Of a stretch of 8,650 nucleotides of DNA, positions 1 to 5,997 are shown in pieces. Below the pieces are notes generated by a model. The model did no database searches. It saw nothing but the letters and a program-made list of their open reading frames with translations, and was not told the DNA's origin. Within the stretch, counting starts at the first letter, position 1; each line of letters opens with the position of its first letter. The position numbers and the translations under genes were made by a program. The stretch comes from Hyphomicrobiales bacterium. Lineage in GTDB: Bacteria > Pseudomonadota > Alphaproteobacteria > Rhizobiales > Xanthobacteraceae. The stretch is from positions 1 to 8,650 of the forward strand of contig JACQTM010000127.1 in the NCBI GenBank assembly GCA_016210825.1, given 5' to 3'.

Positions 1-102
1 GCGGGCGCCGCCGAGCGCGTGACAATTCTGAAAAATTCACAATGGATGTTTTGTCGCGCGGCTTCCGGCGACGGATGTGCCGCCATCGGCATGGAGCCGT
101 CA

Positions 103-591
103 ATGCAATTAAAAGTTTGTTTGATTGCCGCCAGCGTCTGCGTATTCACCGCGGGCAAAGCGGGCGCACACGACTACAAGTTCGGCAGCCTAGAAATCGT
201 GCATCCATGGGTACGCGCGACGCCGAAAGGCGCGTCAGTCGCGGGCGGATACTTGAAGATCACCAATAGAGGGCCGGCGCCTGACCGGTTGATCGGCGGC
301 AGTGCCGCGTTCGCCGGGCGGCTACAGCTTCACGAAATGAAAATGAGCGCCGACGTGATGCAGATGCGACCACTCAAGGACGGCCTTGAGATCAAGCCGG
401 GTGAGACTGTCGAATTCAAGCCCGGCTCTTTCCACATCATGTTTTTCGACCTCAAACAGCCTCTGCAAAAGGATGAGCGTGTCAAGGGGACGCTCGTGTT
501 CGAAAAAGCCGGGACAATCGAACTCGAATTTATTGTGGAAGGGCTTGGAAGCGTGCCGAGCGGTGCGCCCGCCACGCAGCACGGTCACTGA
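103..591 (+). CDS. Exported copper chaperone, PCu(A)C family
   Basis: PCu(A)C proteins bind copper in the periplasm and help deliver it to the CuA centre of cytochrome c oxidase, usually with a Sco/SenC partner. The 162-aa product starts with a signal peptide: basic Lys4, a hydrophobic stretch at about 5-17, and a likely cut after the Ala-rich AGKAGA at about 17-22. The mature part carries the conserved HPW-RAT block (34-40) and the copper-ligand pattern His77, Met86/Met88, then FHIM with His111 and Met113. The C-terminus ends QHGH, possibly extra metal ligands. I chose ATG 103 because GGAG lies 6 nt upstream and it gives a clean signal peptide; an in-frame ATG at 91 and GTG at 19 would only add a non-signal leader. 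No Sco gene is visible, though upstream genes lie outside the window. The stop abuts the convergent gene's stop. The family call is firm; the delivery role is inferred. Confidence 0.9.
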   Translation: MQLKVCLIAASVCVFTAGKAGAHDYKFGSLEIVHPWVRATPKGASVAGGYLKITNRGPAPDRLIGGSAAFAGRLQLHEMKMSADVMQMRPLKDGLEIKPGETVEFKPGSFHIMFFDLKQPLQKDERVKGTLVFEKAGTIELEFIVEGLGSVPSGAPATQHGH

Positions 592-1164
592 TCACTCGCG
601 AAAGGCGGCCTTCTCCTCCGGCGGCAGCGGCACGCAGAACACGTTCAGCGTCATCGCCACCATGGCGTAGTAGCCGAGCAGGCCGACGAGCTCGACGGTC
701 GCTGCATCACCGAGCAAGGTTTGGACGCGCGCATAGGTCCGCGTGCTCACGCGCCGCGTCTTGTACAGTTCCTTGACGAAATCGTAGATCGCGCGCTCAT
801 CCTTTGGCGCCGATTTTGGTGCGCGGCCGGCCCGGAGGTCGGAAATGGTTTTGGGCTTGATTCCGGACTTGGCTGCGATTGGGGCGTGCGCGAACCATTC
901 AAATTGCGCCCGCCATAGCTGCGCGGTTACGAGAATGGCGAACTCCGAGAGCCGCGGTTCCAGCCCGGTTTTATAACGGCAATGCGCGCCGAGGCGTTGC
1001 GCCAATTCACCGAAATCGGGCGCATGCAGCCACACGGCGAAGGGCCCGCGGATTTGCGGCATCTTGCGCGGGCCGGCGAGAATAGCCTCGCGCAAAGCGC
1101 GCTGCGGCGCCGTTAGCTTGTCTTCGGGAATATCGCGCAGGCGCGGGGCGGGCATCTTGGCCAT
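592..1164 (-). CDS. Carboxymuconolactone decarboxylase (CMD/AhpD-fold) family protein
   Basis: The 190-aa product has the all-helical CMD core: a helix at about 70-85 (LSEFAILVTAQLW), followed by Glu89-Trp90 and His93 (FEWFAHAPIA), typical of the non-peroxidase CMD branch. The CxxC of AhpD-type peroxidases is absent at the core site, so I do not call it an alkylhydroperoxidase. True PcaC acts in protocatechuate breakdown, but no pca genes are nearby, so the substrate is unknown. Its length fits the longer CMD subgroup with an N-terminal extension (PAPRLRDIPEDKLTAPQR). I chose ATG 1164 because AGGAAAG lies just upstream; the open frame extends to 1245 but the added residues are not family-like. 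It is divergent from the hydrolase-OsmC gene, whose product also suggests redox or peroxide chemistry. The family is confident; the function is not. Confidence 0.85.
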   Translation of the reverse strand: MAKMPAPRLRDIPEDKLTAPQRALREAILAGPRKMPQIRGPFAVWLHAPDFGELAQRLGAHCRYKTGLEPRLSEFAILVTAQLWRAQFEWFAHAPIAAKSGIKPKTISDLRAGRAPKSAPKDERAIYDFVKELYKTRRVSTRTYARVQTLLGDAATVELVGLLGYYAMVAMTLNVFCVPLPPEEKAAFRE

Positions 1165-1270
1165 GGGCTTTCCTATTGCATGGAACAGGTCAAGGTGGGA
1201 CTGGTGAAGTATCCGGGATGACCCGCGAAGGTCTAGAGCCCGCAAGCAATATCATGTGGAGGAGCCCGGG
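1165..1270. promoter_or_regulatory. Divergent intergenic region between CMD and hydrolase-OsmC genes
   Basis: These 106 bp separate two divergent genes and must hold the start signals for both, unless the plus-strand genes are read from elsewhere. Ribosome binding sites are clear: GGAGGAG at 1258-1264 for the plus-strand gene, and AGGAAAG on the minus strand for the CMD gene. A GGAAC at 1182-1186 has no CGTT at the right distance, so it is not an EcfG-type site. I see no strong -35/-10 pair or operator palindrome. Confidence 0.4.
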
Positions 1271-2500
1271 ATGACGACCGAGCGTTTCGATTTTCCGAAT
1301 GCGTCGGGCGAGCGGTTATCGGCGCTGCTCGATCGTCCGGCGGGCGAACCGCGGGCCTATGCGCTGTTCGCCCATTGCTTCACCTGCGGCAAGAACGTCC
1401 ACGCCGCCAAACGCATCGCCGAGGGGCTGACGCAGCTCGGGATCGCCGTGGTGCGCTTCGATTTCACCGGGCTCGGCGCGAGCGAAGGCGAATTCGCCAA
1501 TACCACCTTCTCCTCGAACGTCACCGACCTGGTTGCGGCGGCTAACCACATGCGCACTGCGTTGCGCGCTCCCATGATCTTGATCGGGCATAGCCTCGGT
1601 GGTGCCGCTGTACTCGCGGCGGGACCGGAGATCGCGGAAGCCCGTGCGGTGGTGACGATCGCGGCGCCGTCGGATCCCGCCCACGTTACCGGACTGTTCA
1701 AGGACCATGTCGCCGCGATCCGCGACAAGGGCGAAGTCGAGGTCGCGCTCGCCGGCCGCGCGTTCCGCATCCGCCGTGAATTCCTCGACGACGCCGCCGA
1801 GCAAAGGCTTGCCGAAAAAATCAAACATCTGCGCAAGGCGCTGCTCGTTTTTCATTCGCCAATCGACGACACCGTGAGCATCGACAATGCCGGGGCAATT
1901 TTCGCTGCGGCCAAGCACCCAAAAAGTTTCGTCTCGCTCGCCGGCGCCAACCACCTGCTCACGCAAAAGAGTGACGCTGCATATGTCGCCAATGTTATTT
2001 CTGCCTGGGCCGAGCGTTATCTCGACATGCCGCCGCAATCGGAAGCGGCGAACGTGGCTGCGCCCGAGGCCGGTACGGTGCTCGTGCATGAAACCCGCGC
2101 CGGCAAGTTCCAGCAGGAGGTTCTCGTTGGGCATCACCGGCTGCTCGCCGACGAACCGGTTGCGGTCGGCGGGCTCGATAGCGGGCTTGGGCCTTACGAT
2201 TTACTGCTCGCCGGGCTTGGCGCCTGCACCTCGATGACCGTGCGGCTCTACGCCGAGCGTAAAAACTTGCCATTGGAGAAGACGTCGGTGCGGCTGCGGC
2301 ATGCGCGCGTCCACGCCGCCGACTGCGCCGAATGCGAAACCAAGGAGGGTATGGTGGACCGTATCGAGCGCGAGATCACGTTCGCGGGCAATCTCGACGG
2401 TGAGCAACGCGCAAAGCTGCTGGAAATCGCCGATAAATGTCCGGTCCACCGCACGTTGACGTCGGAGATCAATATCCGCACCATCGAGCGCAGGACTTGA
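1271..2500 (+). CDS. Fused alpha/beta hydrolase - OsmC family protein
   Basis: The 409-aa product joins two domains. Residues 1-252 are an alpha/beta hydrolase with oxyanion-region HCFTCGKN (35-42), nucleophile elbow GHSLGG with Ser108, an acid at Asp199/Asp200 and the catalytic His228 (GANHLL). Residues 270-405 form an OsmC/Ohr-like domain with the two redox cysteines expected: Cys319 (GACTSMT) and Cys390 (KCPVH). OsmC proteins reduce organic hydroperoxides; the hydrolase may release or bind esterified substrates, but the substrate of this fusion family is not established. The fusion is known across Proteobacteria, so it is a true architecture and not a frameshift artefact. Extra cysteines at 352 and 355 sit in a DCAEC motif. 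ATG 1271 is preferred over GTG 1256 because GGAGGAG lies 6 nt upstream. A nitroreductase follows after 25 bp, probably in one operon. Confidence 0.92.
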   Translation: MTTERFDFPNASGERLSALLDRPAGEPRAYALFAHCFTCGKNVHAAKRIAEGLTQLGIAVVRFDFTGLGASEGEFANTTFSSNVTDLVAAANHMRTALRAPMILIGHSLGGAAVLAAGPEIAEARAVVTIAAPSDPAHVTGLFKDHVAAIRDKGEVEVALAGRAFRIRREFLDDAAEQRLAEKIKHLRKALLVFHSPIDDTVSIDNAGAIFAAAKHPKSFVSLAGANHLLTQKSDAAYVANVISAWAERYLDMPPQSEAANVAAPEAGTVLVHETRAGKFQQEVLVGHHRLLADEPVAVGGLDSGLGPYDLLLAGLGACTSMTVRLYAERKNLPLEKTSVRLRHARVHAADCAECETKEGMVDRIEREITFAGNLDGEQRAKLLEIADKCPVHRTLTSEINIRTIERRT

Positions 2501-2525
2501 CGCCAAAGCTTCCGGGGAGGCCGCC

Positions 2526-3281
2526 ATGAACGAGATCAACCCCACATTCACGCCGAATGTCGCGCGCTATGAGGCGTTGATGGATGTGGTCCGCGGACGG
2601 CTGACCAGCCGGGCGTTTCGGCCGGACATCGCCGTGCCGCGCGAGCATATCGAAATGGTGCTTGAGGCCGCGCGTCACGCCCCGTCCGGCGCCAATGCGC
2701 AGCCGTGGCATTTCATCGTCGTCACCGATCCGGCGGCAAAGAAAAAAATTGCCGACTATTTCGTCGCCGAGGCCACCAAGCGCGCCAAGATGAAGATGAA
2801 ATTTCCGACGCCGAATTACCGCGGCCTCGAGACCGCGCCGGGCTTTGTCGTCATCGCCGCCGATTTCCGTTTCGTGCGCGCCTTCCCGGTGCTGCTCGAC
2901 GGCTCCGACCTCGACAGGCAATACCAGGCCAATGCCGAACGCATCCTGCTGCAAAGCGTCGCCGCCGCCACCATGTCGGCACATCTCGCCGCCGCGGCGC
3001 TCGGCTATCAGGTCTGGTGGGTGACCGCCATCGGCCAAGAGGACGCGCAAAAGACGCTCAAACCCCTGCTCGGCGTGCCTGACGATCTTGCGATCATCGA
3101 CATTATGCTGTTCGGCATTCCGGCAAAGCCCCCCTACAAACGCTGGAAGAAGACGCTGCCGCAGATTATGAACATCGACCGCTTCGACATGAAGAATTAC
3201 ATGACCATCGAGCAGATCGACGAATGGGTGCGCGAAACGCGCCACAAGGTCATGTATCGCGATGAGGGGAGGGTGGACTGA
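2526..3281 (+). CDS. Nitroreductase family flavoprotein
   Basis: The 251-aa product matches the nitroreductase fold, an FMN-dependent NAD(P)H oxidoreductase family that is usually a cytoplasmic homodimer. Visible signatures are the N-terminal FMN-phosphate block around TSRAFRP (27-33), the loop HAPSGANAQPWHF (51-63) that contacts flavin, and a late helix with a Gly-Tyr turn (AAALGYQVWW), which is the usual position of the second conserved segment. The substrate cannot be read from sequence; relatives reduce nitroaromatics, quinones, enones or dehalogenate aromatics. A long middle insert (about 86-130, rich in Phe and basic residues) differs from compact NfsB-type enzymes. The start is supported by GGGGAGG 7 nt before ATG 2526. 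It lies 25 bp after the hydrolase-OsmC gene on the same strand, so co-transcription is likely and a shared role in handling reactive organic compounds is plausible. Confidence 0.88.
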   Translation: MNEINPTFTPNVARYEALMDVVRGRLTSRAFRPDIAVPREHIEMVLEAARHAPSGANAQPWHFIVVTDPAAKKKIADYFVAEATKRAKMKMKFPTPNYRGLETAPGFVVIAADFRFVRAFPVLLDGSDLDRQYQANAERILLQSVAAATMSAHLAAAALGYQVWWVTAIGQEDAQKTLKPLLGVPDDLAIIDIMLFGIPAKPPYKRWKKTLPQIMNIDRFDMKNYMTIEQIDEWVRETRHKVMYRDEGRVD

Positions 3282-3313
3282 CCCGCACCGCGGCAACGGC
3301 AAATTGATTAAAA

Positions 3314-3330
3314 TTTGCGTGATCCGCAAA
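3314..3330. repeat. Short inverted repeat TTTGCG-N5-CGCAAA
   Basis: A perfect 6-bp inverted repeat with a 5-nt spacer lies 33 bp after the nitroreductase stop and about 60 bp before the next gene. It could be an operator or a weak stem-loop. There is no T-run in the right place for a convincing intrinsic terminator of the upstream operon. Such short repeats can occur by chance. Confidence 0.25.
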
Positions 3331-3391
3331 ACGGGACCGCAAATGCCTTCGTATATGGTCATCGTGGGTCCCTTTATGGATTTACGAGGCC

Positions 3392-3760
3392 ATGATGCGA
3401 GCTTTGGTCGTGCCCCTGGTCGCCGTCGGCGTTGTGCTCGGTACTTATAGCGATGAGCCGAGCGAGCGCGATATGCGCAGCGCCTTCGAGGGCGCGCTCG
3501 CCTTGCAGGTACGCAACGCGCTTGAATTCGCCGAGGAAAGCGGCGGCGCGGATGCCGTGGCGAAGATCCGCGATCGCGGCATGGACCAGTTTGCCGTCAA
3601 TACGTTCCGCAAGTTCGATTGCGCGCGTGATACGGAAAAGCCGGGCTATATTTGCGCTTTCGCCGCTGAAGTCGCGCTCGCCAATGGAACAATGCAAAGT
3701 AGGGTCACCGGCCGGTTCGCGGTTAGCCAGGACGGGCTCATCTTCGTCTCCGGCATTTAA
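3392..3760 (+). CDS. Small exported protein of unknown function
   Basis: I do not recognise a named family. The 122-aa product starts with Met-Met-Arg and a hydrophobic segment (about 4-18, LVVPLVAVGVVLG), which looks like a signal peptide or N-terminal anchor; there is no lipobox cysteine. The mature part is soluble and has two cysteines, in FDCARD and YICAF, that could form a disulfide in the periplasm. Its end, with alternating hydrophobic and polar residues (RVTGRFAVSQDGLIFVSG), looks like closing beta strands. Two adjacent in-frame ATGs (3392 and 3395) make the exact start uncertain; ACGAGG lies just upstream. It is convergent with the ASRT gene, with 26 bp between stops and no clear terminator. 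Coding status is supported by codon use like its neighbours and by the export signal. Confidence 0.72.
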   Translation: MMRALVVPLVAVGVVLGTYSDEPSERDMRSAFEGALALQVRNALEFAEESGGADAVAKIRDRGMDQFAVNTFRKFDCARDTEKPGYICAFAAEVALANGTMQSRVTGRFAVSQDGLIFVSGI

Positions 3761-3786
3761 CCATCCACGTCTGCCGCGGGCCGTGA

Positions 3787-4161
3787 TCAATTTTCCGAAT
3801 AGGCCGTCGTCGATAGCAGTGCGATTTCCGCACGGCGGGAATCGAGCCGTGTGTGCTGGATCACGATGGGCACATCCGATTTAAATACGGAGGAATAGTC
3901 CGTATCGCGCGGGATCGTCTGCGGATCCTTGAGATCGTTGAAACGCAGATGCAGCGTCCGCTGCGCCGGCACCGTCACCCGATAGGGACCGACCGGATCG
4001 CGATTGGCGAAGAAAATCATCACCTCGACATGCGCGTCCTTCTCACAAGCGTTGAGGATGCAGGCGGTCTCGTGCGACTCCAGCGTACGGTCGGAAGAAC
4101 AGCTTTGCGACGGGATGTAGCCTTCCGCGATCGACCAGCGCATGCGTCCGATGACGTCCAT
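3787..4161 (-). CDS. Sensory rhodopsin transducer (ASRT) family protein
   Basis: The 124-aa product matches the Anabaena sensory rhodopsin transducer family along its whole length. Key blocks are the N-terminal GRMRWSIAEGYIP (5-17), SHETACILNA (29-38), VEVMIFFANRDPVGPYRVTVP (45-65), the RTLHLRFNDL segment (68-77), PRDTDYSSV (84-92) and VPIVIQHTRLDSR (97-109). The founding member is a soluble beta-sandwich tetramer that partners with a microbial rhodopsin, but most homologues occur without rhodopsin and the superfamily has been proposed to bind small molecules such as sugars. No membrane segment or opsin is seen here, so light signalling is unlikely; ligand binding is the better guess. The ATG at 4161 is chosen because GGAGGG sits 6 nt upstream and the domain starts there. 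It is divergent from a sugar-type dehydrogenase and shares a stress-type promoter region with it. Confidence 0.9.
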   Translation of the reverse strand: MDVIGRMRWSIAEGYIPSQSCSSDRTLESHETACILNACEKDAHVEVMIFFANRDPVGPYRVTVPAQRTLHLRFNDLKDPQTIPRDTDYSSVFKSDVPIVIQHTRLDSRRAEIALLSTTAYSEN

Positions 4162-4181
4162 CGTGTTCCCTCCATGACAGC

Positions 4182-4200
4182 GGCGCGCTTCCGGCGCGCC
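4182..4200 (-). other. GC-rich stem-loop in the ASRT leader
   Basis: GGCGCGC (4182-4188) and GCGCGCC (4194-4200) form a perfect 7-bp stem with a 5-nt loop. On the minus strand it would lie at the very 5' end of the mRNA made from the predicted promoter, about 20 nt before the ribosome binding site. It may protect the transcript end or modulate translation; that function is inferred. Confidence 0.45.
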
Positions 4201-4212
4201 CTTTCCTGGCAT

Positions 4213-4237
4213 GGAACCCGCCAACAGTCTGAACGTT
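4213..4237 (+). promoter_or_regulatory. EcfG-type (general stress) promoter for the dehydrogenase gene
   Basis: GGAAC (4213-4217) and CGTT (4234-4237), separated by 16 bp, match exactly the consensus used by EcfG/ECF15 sigma factors, which run the general stress response in Alphaproteobacteria. The predicted transcript start is near 4244-4246, about 30 nt before ATG 4274. This also argues against the upstream in-frame ATG at 4211, which would lie inside the promoter. The sigma factor itself is not in the window. Confidence 0.7.
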
Positions 4238-4239
4238 CC
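4215..4239 (-). promoter_or_regulatory. Overlapping EcfG-like promoter for the ASRT gene
   Basis: On the minus strand GGAAC (4239-4235) is followed after 16 bp by GGTT (4218-4215), a one-base deviation from the CGTT -10 element. The predicted start is near 4208, giving a leader of about 46 nt to ATG 4161. The two promoters share the same bases, with each -35 lying over the other's -10. The mismatch in the -10 makes this side weaker as a prediction. Confidence 0.5.
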
Positions 4240-4273
4240 ACAGGATCGTAGTCGCGCGGAGCGGGGTGCTTTC

Positions 4274-5326
4274 ATGCACGCTTTGACGGTGTTGCCAGGG
4301 GTCGCCAATTCCGCTCGCCTTGACGAGGTGCCGGAGCCGCCGCCCGAACAAGGCGCGCTGCTGGTACGCGCGCTTGCGCTCGGGGTTTGCGGCACCGACC
4401 GTGAAATCATCGCTGGCGAATACGGCGCAGCACCTCCCGGTGAGGAGCGGCTGATCCTCGGCCACGAATCTTTTGGCGAGGTCGAGGAAGCGCCGCGCGG
4501 CAGCGGCTTCAAACCCGGCGATCGAGTCGTCGGCATCGTGCGCCGGCCCGACCCGGTGCCATGCCCAGCCTGCGCCTCGGGCAATTGGGATATGTGCCGT
4601 AACGGCCGCTATACCGAACGCGGGATTAAGGAATTGCATGGTTTTGGCGCCGAACGGTTCCGGCTCGAGCCGGATTTCGCAATCCGCGTCGATCCGGCGC
4701 TCGGCGCACTTGGCATACTGCTCGAGCCGGCGAGCATCGTCGCCAAGGCATGGGATCACATCGAACGGATTGGCCGGCGATCGCCATCATGGCTGCCGCG
4801 CAAGGTGCTGGTGACGGGCACCGGGCCGATCGGGCTGCTCGCGGCCATGATGGGGATGCAGCGCCGGCTCGAAGTCCACGTGCTCGACCGGCACAAGAGC
4901 GGACCGAAGTCTGCGTTGATCGCCGATCTCGGCGCGAAGCATCATGCAATCCCGGTCGGCGAGCTTGCCGATTTGGCTCCTGACATCGTTATCGAATGTA
5001 CCGGGTCATGGCAGGTGGTGCGCGACGTGCTCGGCCTCACGGCGCCCGACGGCATCGTTTGTTTGACCAGCGTCACCGCGCCCGGGCACAAAGCCGAGAT
5101 CGATATCGGCGGCTTGAACCGCAAGATGGTGCTCGGCAACGAGGCCGTATTCGGCACGGTCAACGCCAACCGCGGGCATTATCAAATGGCCGCCGAGGCG
5201 CTGATCAGGGCAGACAGCAAGTGGCTTTCACGCCTGATCACGCGCCGTGTGCCGCTCGCGAATTGGCAAGATGCGCTCGATCATCGTCCGGGCGACATTA
5301 AGTCGGTGATCGATTTCACGCTTTAA
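4274..5326 (+). CDS. Zinc-dependent dehydrogenase, glucose 1-dehydrogenase type (MDR superfamily)
   Basis: The 350-aa product is a medium-chain dehydrogenase that most resembles archaeal-type glucose 1-dehydrogenases, which oxidise aldoses to lactones with NAD(P). The N-terminal catalytic domain shows Cys39 (GVCGTD), His64-Glu65 (GHES) and Glu151 (LLEPAS), the usual catalytic-zinc set. The Rossmann domain has TGTGPIGLLAAMMG (181-194), with Asp205 at the end of the second strand, suggesting NAD may be accepted. The RRPDPVPC...CRNGRYTERGIKELHGF segment (90-124) is typical of this subfamily. Only three of four structural-zinc cysteines are present (97, 100, 108); position 94 is Pro. I prefer ATG 4274 over 4211 because the fold begins with MHALTV, GGGG-rich sequence precedes it, and the promoter overlaps 4211. 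The gene is divergent from the ASRT gene. The sugar substrate is inferred from subfamily similarity, not proven. Confidence 0.88.
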   Translation: MHALTVLPGVANSARLDEVPEPPPEQGALLVRALALGVCGTDREIIAGEYGAAPPGEERLILGHESFGEVEEAPRGSGFKPGDRVVGIVRRPDPVPCPACASGNWDMCRNGRYTERGIKELHGFGAERFRLEPDFAIRVDPALGALGILLEPASIVAKAWDHIERIGRRSPSWLPRKVLVTGTGPIGLLAAMMGMQRRLEVHVLDRHKSGPKSALIADLGAKHHAIPVGELADLAPDIVIECTGSWQVVRDVLGLTAPDGIVCLTSVTAPGHKAEIDIGGLNRKMVLGNEAVFGTVNANRGHYQMAAEALIRADSKWLSRLITRRVPLANWQDALDHRPGDIKSVIDFTL

Positions 5327-5558
5327 CGATGACGTCCCGCCCATGGTCGCCAATGCTCAAGCAACTAATTTGAAATTGTGCCGCTTTAGTTGATCGACCT
5401 GAGGGACGAGAGTCCGCTGATATCTGACTAGCAAATAATCATTGGCTGAAACTCGACGTCTAAGATGTTCCAAAAGTAAACAATCCCTTGAGTGACTTAA
5501 ATCTTCCGATAACGCGGGAGCGTGACTGCTCATAATTATATTGGGGTAGCAATCAGAT
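5327..5558. other. Intergenic region, AT-rich, no gene seen
   Basis: GC content drops visibly just after the dehydrogenase stop. Only very short open frames occur (for example a 16-codon one from ATG 5343) and none has a ribosome binding site or recognisable composition. I see no strong terminator, although two convergent transcripts should end here. A small RNA cannot be excluded from sequence alone. Confidence 0.4.
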
Positions 5559-5666
5559 TCAAATAATGAACACCACCAACCAAAAAATCGCGATCACCCC
5601 GGCAAGGGCATAAATCCAATGTTCGCCGTGAATAGCCGGGAAATACTTTCCTCGGGTCATGTTCAT
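5559..5666 (-). CDS. Predicted 35-aa single-pass membrane peptide
   Basis: This short frame encodes a 35-aa peptide beginning MNMTRGKYFPAIHGEH, followed by a hydrophobic helix of about 19 residues (WIYALAGVIAIFWLVVFII) reaching the C-terminus. The basic head and all-hydrophobic tail fit a small inner-membrane protein with an N-in, C-out topology. An AGGA lies 3 nt before the first ATG and 9 nt before a second in-frame ATG (5660), so translation may start at the second and give 33 aa. The start is only 21 bp after the stop of the upstream 74-aa gene on the same strand, so they may be co-transcribed. I do not recognise a family; tail-anchored regulatory peptides of membrane complexes look like this. 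A chance frame remains possible because of its size. Confidence 0.5.
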   Translation of the reverse strand: MNMTRGKYFPAIHGEHWIYALAGVIAIFWLVVFII

Positions 5667-5687
5667 AAATCCTATTTGAGTATGCGG

Positions 5688-5912
5688 CTACGGCTCGACA
5701 CTTGTTTTGACGCGCCACAGTTGAAAGCCGATAAGTTTGATGGCTTGTTCAATTTTTGCTCTGGAGAAAAGGTGGGGCGGATGTTGATCCGGTTTGATCG
5801 AGCCCGTCGCACTCCAGGGGCCATGCTTTTCGGGTAATTTGCTTCCTGACGGATCCCCGGCAAACGCGCACAAGCGGGAACTAGAGTCGGATTTAAACAC
5901 GTAAATTTGCAT
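5688..5912 (-). CDS. Small uncharacterised protein (74 aa, MQIYVFKS... type)
   Basis: The 74-aa product begins MQIYVFKSDSSSRLCAFAGD and ends with a helix-like stretch (RAKIEQAIKLIGFQLWRVK). It resembles small uncharacterised proteins I associate with Bradyrhizobium-type genomes, with an opening beta strand, a central GPWSATGSIKP segment and a closing IE-AI--GFQLWR helix; I know no function for them. The open frame runs up to 6008, but ATG 5912 fits the family-like N-terminus and has AAAGG 7 nt upstream. No signal peptide or membrane segment is present, so it is likely cytoplasmic. It follows the DUF1488 gene after 85 bp and precedes the small membrane peptide by 21 bp, in a run of small minus-strand genes. 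Confidence 0.72.
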   Translation of the reverse strand: MQIYVFKSDSSSRLCAFAGDPSGSKLPEKHGPWSATGSIKPDQHPPHLFSRAKIEQAIKLIGFQLWRVKTSVEP

Positions 5913-5997
5913 TGGACAGCCTTTCCCCGAGTTCAAGTAAACATCAGCAAGCGTATTTCGTAAGTGCCCTCTAGCAGCATTTGTATCCGGCAAGAGT

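Noticed and set aside
19..102. N-terminal extension of the PCu(A)C gene from GTG 19
   Set aside because: It would hide the signal peptide behind 28 extra residues and has no ribosome binding site; ATG 103 has GGAG at the right distance.
1182..1210. GGAAC as a possible EcfG -35 before the hydrolase-OsmC gene
   Set aside because: No CGTT-like element 16-17 bp downstream.
1165..1245. Longer start for the CMD protein
   Set aside because: The extra residues are not family-like and ATG 1164 has AGGAAAG just upstream.
1213..1275. Direct repeat CCGGGATGAC at 1213-1222 and 1266-1275
   Set aside because: Ten bases, with one copy covering the hydrolase start codon; likely chance in GC-rich DNA, with no supporting symmetry.
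1316..2137. Long minus-strand open frame of 273 codons opposite the hydrolase-OsmC gene
   Set aside because: It is an antisense shadow typical of GC-rich codon use; the plus strand has clear catalytic motifs.
2469..3362. Long minus-strand open frame of 297 codons opposite the nitroreductase gene
   Set aside because: Composition is His/Arg-rich and not protein-like; the plus-strand product is a clear family member.
4211..4273. Upstream ATG of the dehydrogenase
   Set aside because: It overlaps the predicted promoter and would come before the likely transcript start; the fold begins at ATG 4274.
4043..4759. Minus-strand frame of 238 codons across the ASRT-dehydrogenase junction
   Set aside because: It shadows the dehydrogenase and runs through the promoter region; the real ASRT frame is different.
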